Shown here piece by piece: positions 32,467 through 34,881 of a stretch of DNA of 34,881 bases (the first letter of the stretch is position 1; each line of letters starts with the position of its first letter). The notes under the pieces are model-generated. The model ran no database searches. It was not told where the DNA came from and worked only from the letters and a program-made list of their open reading frames with translations. The translations under genes and the position numbers were made by a program. This DNA comes from a candidate division NC10 bacterium RIFCSPLOWO2_12_FULL_66_18. GTDB taxonomy: Bacteria; Methylomirabilota; Methylomirabilia; Methylomirabilales; 2-02-FULL-66-22. The stretch is taken from positions 1 to 34,881 of the forward strand of contig METI01000101.1 of NCBI GenBank assembly GCA_001771285.1. The letters are read 5' to 3'.

Positions 32467-33492
32467 TTACAGACCGGTCTTGTAGATCTTCTTGACGAAG
32501 GTGCTGTCGATGATCTGCTCCAGGGGGGGCGGCTCCTTCAATTCCCCCTGTTCCAGCAGGATCCGCGTGTACACGCCCAGGGCGTCGAAGATGCTGGGCA
32601 GGACGCGGTTCCCGCTCCGCAACCCGGTGGTGAAGAAGTAGTAGTTGTCGGCCAGGTCGCGGGGAACGCTCTTGGCGGCCAGTTCCCCGTACACTTTGGG
32701 ATCCTTCAACCACCCGCCCATGAGGTTCGCCATGGTCGGATTGGCCTGGTCGGGGTTCTTCCGGGAGAATTCCGTGGCCTTGAAGATGGCGCGGAGCACC
32801 TTCTCCACGTCCTCCGGGCGATTCTTCACGAAGTCCGCCCGCACCACCAGGGCATCCCCGGCCAGCGGCGGCGATTCCGGATTGCTGGAGTCGATGAGGA
32901 TCTTGGCCCCAGGCCGCTCCTGGACCGCCTTGGTCAACCAGGGCTCCCAGGTGATGGCCGCGTCCAGCTTGCCGGTGATGAAGGCCGCGCCCATGTCCGA
33001 GGCCTTCATGTTCACCACCCTGAAGTCCTCCGGCTTCATCCCCTTTCGCTTCACCAGCTCCAGGAACGCGATGTGCATGCTGCTGAACATGGAGGCGCCG
33101 ATCCGCTTCCCCTTCAGGTCCTCGAGCTTGTTGATCTCCCCGGCCACGACGATCCCGTCGCCGCCGTAGGATCCGGCCGGGCTCATGACGACCTTCACGG
33201 GGAGTTCCGGCTTCCAAAAGGAGATCGCGGCGCCCCCGCCGATCCCGAGGATGTCCACGTTCCCCGAGGCGAGGGCCGCGAATCGCCCCGGGTTGTCCTC
33301 GATCTTGGTCAGCTCGACGTCCAGGCCCTCCTTTTCGTAGTAGCCCAGGGCCTTGGCCAACCACATGGGCCCGTAGCCCACCCAGGTCGAGGTGGCGATG
33401 CGCACCTTGCTGGCGGCTTCGGCGGACAGCCCAATCGCGAGGATGAGAATCAGAGTGAGACCGACGGCGAGAGAACGACTTGTGCCTCTCAT
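32467..33492 (-). CDS. NMT1/SsuA-like substrate-binding protein of the hut operon
   Basis: This 341-residue periplasmic-binding protein has a signal peptide (about 27 residues, hydrophobic LTLILILAIGLSAEA). Its family core is VRIATSTWVGYGPMWLAKA, then GYYEKEGLDVEL, and ITWEPWLTKAVQERPG. ATG 33492 follows GGGAGGGGG; the frame upstream to 33711 runs into the regulator gene and is rejected. It is 112 bases after the RpiR gene and first in the importer. The ligand is unknown; an imidazole compound is suggested only by context. Confidence 0.92.
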   Translation of the reverse strand: MRGTSRSLAVGLTLILILAIGLSAEAASKVRIATSTWVGYGPMWLAKALGYYEKEGLDVELTKIEDNPGRFAALASGNVDILGIGGGAAISFWKPELPVKVVMSPAGSYGGDGIVVAGEINKLEDLKGKRIGASMFSSMHIAFLELVKRKGMKPEDFRVVNMKASDMGAAFITGKLDAAITWEPWLTKAVQERPGAKILIDSSNPESPPLAGDALVVRADFVKNRPEDVEKVLRAIFKATEFSRKNPDQANPTMANLMGGWLKDPKVYGELAAKSVPRDLADNYYFFTTGLRSGNRVLPSIFDALGVYTRILLEQGELKEPPPLEQIIDSTFVKKIYKTGL

Positions 33493-33552
33493 GGAACCCC
33501 CTCCCGTGATGCGTACCCCACACCATGCACACTTGGGGGCACCCGCCCCCCG

Positions 33553-33559
33553 TGCTGCA
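33553..33559 (-). promoter_or_regulatory. TGCAGCA core upstream of the binding-protein gene
   Basis: A TGCAGCA heptamer (minus strand), embedded in the self-complementary GCTGCAGC, lies 61 bases before ATG 33492. The same heptamer occurs twice in the operator-like region before the RpiR gene. A single heptamer is weak evidence; shared use of the regulator is the inference. Confidence 0.3.
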
Positions 33560-33604
33560 GCGAATATCACCCCCCGAGAGGAGCCCTCGGCCCCTCCGGG
33601 AGGC

Positions 33605-34462
33605 TTACGGCCTGTGGAGGGTCCCGAATTTCCTGTACAGGCCCTCGAGGGTCTCCAGGGTCTTCCGGGCGCGCTCCTTGCTGTGCAGAGAGAGCGCCAC
33701 GACCAGGGCATGGACGACCGCCAGGGGCGCCACCAGGGACTCCGTAAAGGAGATGCTGCGGGTGGTATCGCAGATCAGCGTCACGTCGGCGAACGGTGCC
33801 ACGGGGGACTTGACCGAATCGGTGATGGCCAGGCTCTTGGCGCCCTGGACCTTGGCGCACCGGAAGGCCTCGACCGTGGTGTCGGAGTACCGGCGAAAAC
33901 AGATCCCGATCACCAGGTCCTCCCGCCCGATCTTCTTGAGCTGTTCCGGGAGGTCCCCCATGGTGATCCCGATCAGGCTGGAGTTGTTGAGCATCATGCT
34001 CAGGCAGAAGTGGAGATAGGCGGAGAGCGCGTAGGATTTCCGGAGGCCCACGATGTAGATGTGCCGCGCCTTCAGGATCAGCCGCTCGGCGGCCCGGAAG
34101 GTCGCGTCGGGGTTCGTGGCGATCGTTGACCGGATGTTCTCGATATCCAGGTACAGCATCCGATGAAAGATGGAGAGCTTCGACCCGTCGCTTTCCCAGC
34201 TCTTGTTCAGGCGTTCGACCGTGCTCAGGTAGCTCAGGAACTTTTCCCGGACGGCCGCCTGCAACGCCGGGAATCCCGCGTAGCCCAGGGCGTAGGCCAG
34301 GCGGATCACCGTGGATTCGCTCACCCCCAGCCGGGCCCCGACCTCCCGCGCCGTGGAGAAGGCCAGGTGCTCCGGATTGGTGAGCAGGAGGTCGGTGACC
34401 TTCCGCTGGTTCCGGGTGAGCCTCCTGTATTCCGCCTTGATCCGCTTCTCGAGTTCGATCAT
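33605..34462 (-). CDS. RpiR/MurR-family transcriptional regulator
   Basis: This 285-residue regulator has an N-terminal helix-turn-helix domain (about 1-77; LTRNQRKVTDLLL, then GVSESTVIRLAYALGY) and a C-terminal SIS domain (about 120-255; ARHIYIVGLRKSYALSAYLH). RpiR-family SIS domains usually sense phosphosugars, but RpiR-type regulators also occur with amino-acid and aromatic catabolic genes. The family's serine-rich ligand loop is modified here (GLRKSYA). It is co-oriented with and directly upstream of the importer-hut operon, in the place where HutC usually acts. ATG 34462 has AGG before it. Its own upstream region carries dyads suggesting autoregulation. Confidence 0.93.
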   Translation of the reverse strand: MIELEKRIKAEYRRLTRNQRKVTDLLLTNPEHLAFSTAREVGARLGVSESTVIRLAYALGYAGFPALQAAVREKFLSYLSTVERLNKSWESDGSKLSIFHRMLYLDIENIRSTIATNPDATFRAAERLILKARHIYIVGLRKSYALSAYLHFCLSMMLNNSSLIGITMGDLPEQLKKIGREDLVIGICFRRYSDTTVEAFRCAKVQGAKSLAITDSVKSPVAPFADVTLICDTTRSISFTESLVAPLAVVHALVVALSLHSKERARKTLETLEGLYRKFGTLHRP

Positions 34463-34480
34463 GGGAACCTGATGCAGTTA

Positions 34481-34531
34481 TTGCTGCAGAATTTTCTACA
34501 GAAGCAAGAGTTGCTGCAAAATACTTCTGGC
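34481..34531 (-). promoter_or_regulatory. Operator-like cluster of dyads before the RpiR gene
   Basis: Two direct copies of TTGCTGCA start at 34481 and 34511, exactly 30 bases (about three helical turns) apart. The first is part of the 18-base near-palindrome CTGCAGAATTTTCTACAG (34484-34501, one mismatched pair). Between the copies, GCAA-GAG-TTGC (34504-34514) is a perfect dyad, and CAGAAG (34499-34504) faces CTTCTG (34524-34529). The cluster is AT-rich compared with its surroundings and overlaps the promoter candidate. Confidence 0.55.
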
Positions 34532-34546
34532 CCCCCCGCCTGTCAA
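34518..34546 (-). promoter_or_regulatory. Promoter candidate TTGACA-N17-TATTTT for the RpiR gene
   Basis: On the minus strand a perfect -35 TTGACA (34541-34546) is followed after 17 bases by TATTTT (34518-34523), a four-of-six -10 box. An A-rich stretch lies just upstream (34551-34556). Transcription would begin near 34511, leaving a leader of about 50 bases before ATG 34462. The -10 lies inside the dyad cluster, as expected for a repressed promoter. It may drive the whole operon downstream. Confidence 0.6.
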
Positions 34547-34881
34547 GTCCTTTTTTCCACACACCACTGATGCCCGCTCTCCCTCAGGAACGACAGACAG
34601 TTAGCCCCGCCGATGCGCGCGCTGCCGGGGCCCCGGGGAACCCTGCTTCGCCTGCGACCGATTCCGCGTGATGGTCAGGGATAAGGACTCGGGCGATCGG
34701 TGCTCCAGATCGGCAGGCGCCAGGGAGGCCCGGGTGAATGACCATCCGAAGGGGGTGTGTCCTGTCGGCTGCGGACGGGGGGAGGATCAGGACCCTGCTG
34801 TGGGACGGGGAGAACAGCGCCATGGGTCCGAGCTGCACCGGGCAGGCGCCGGAAGGGTCTTCGCTCCTCGGGGGCGCCCCC
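34547..34881. other. Right-edge region without a supported gene
   Basis: About 335 bases lie upstream of the RpiR promoter. A minus-strand frame stays open from the window edge to a stop at 34584, but its codon use is weakly GC3-biased and the product is proline-, alanine- and serine-rich with no family I recognise. It might be the end of a gene lying mostly outside the window. I see nothing else of note. Confidence 0.4.

Noticed and set aside
34584-34838. Minus-strand 84-codon open frame at the right edge
   Set aside because: Weak third-position bias, no family resemblance and no ribosome site. It could be the end of a gene outside the window but cannot be supported.
1-34881. tRNA, rRNA, CRISPR, integrase or insertion sequence
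   Set aside because: I scanned for clover-leaf-like arms with CCA ends, regular repeat-spacer arrays and transposase or recombinase motifs and saw none. A tRNAscan-SE or ISfinder search would settle it.

Overview
Kind of organism. The window is GC-rich (64-65% in two 120-base samples I counted, at 16021 and 25021), densely coded, and rich in GTG/TTG starts, ATGA stop-start overlaps and strong GGAGG ribosome sites. NMT1-type importers, DUF1028, RidA, DUF35-thiolase and a VorB-type ferredoxin oxidoreductase together suggest an uncultured soil or groundwater bacterium, perhaps of the Rokubacteria/NC10 kind. That taxonomic guess is low confidence. I see no rRNA, tRNA, CRISPR array, transposase, phage gene or replication origin.

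Layout. At the left edge a cut-off minus-strand gene (1-84) is divergent from the only plus-strand gene, a secreted amidohydrolase (374-1198) that may be leaderless. A repeat-rich gap (1199-1445) follows, then a DUF4143 AAA-ATPase overlapping a 63-residue ORF (1446-2803). From there to 34462 every gene is on the minus strand. Reading left to right these are: an NMT1/TauABC-like importer with a cytoplasmic polysaccharide-deacetylase-family enzyme (3060-6585); a spermidine/putrescine-type importer (6643-10712); a lower-GC block, about 53-55% in two samples, with another NMT1-like importer, a UbiD-family decarboxylase and the remnant of an aldehyde dehydrogenase (10786-15147); and a long catabolic operon (15385-33492) headed by an RpiR-type regulator (33605-34462).

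How the genes work together. The operon reads regulator, importer (binding protein, permease, ATPase), HutH, a 2-oxoacid:ferredoxin oxidoreductase (alpha, beta, gamma), a HisC-type aminotransferase, HutU, HutI, CoA-transferase A and B, a thiolase with its DUF35 partner, an M20 amidohydrolase, an HpaB-like flavin monooxygenase, DUF1028 and RidA. HutH, HutU and HutI take histidine through urocanate and imidazolonepropionate to formiminoglutamate. No classical HutG or HutF is present. The aminotransferase, ferredoxin oxidoreductase, CoA-transferase and thiolase could carry the carbon on, for example glutamate to 2-oxoglutarate to succinyl-CoA with reduced ferredoxin. This link is my inference and is the most interesting system here.

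Regulation. Upstream of the RpiR gene there is a TTGACA-N17-TATTTT promoter-like pair overlapping a cluster of dyads. The core TGCAGCA occurs twice there and once more upstream of the importer's binding-protein gene, which suggests autoregulation and control of the operon.
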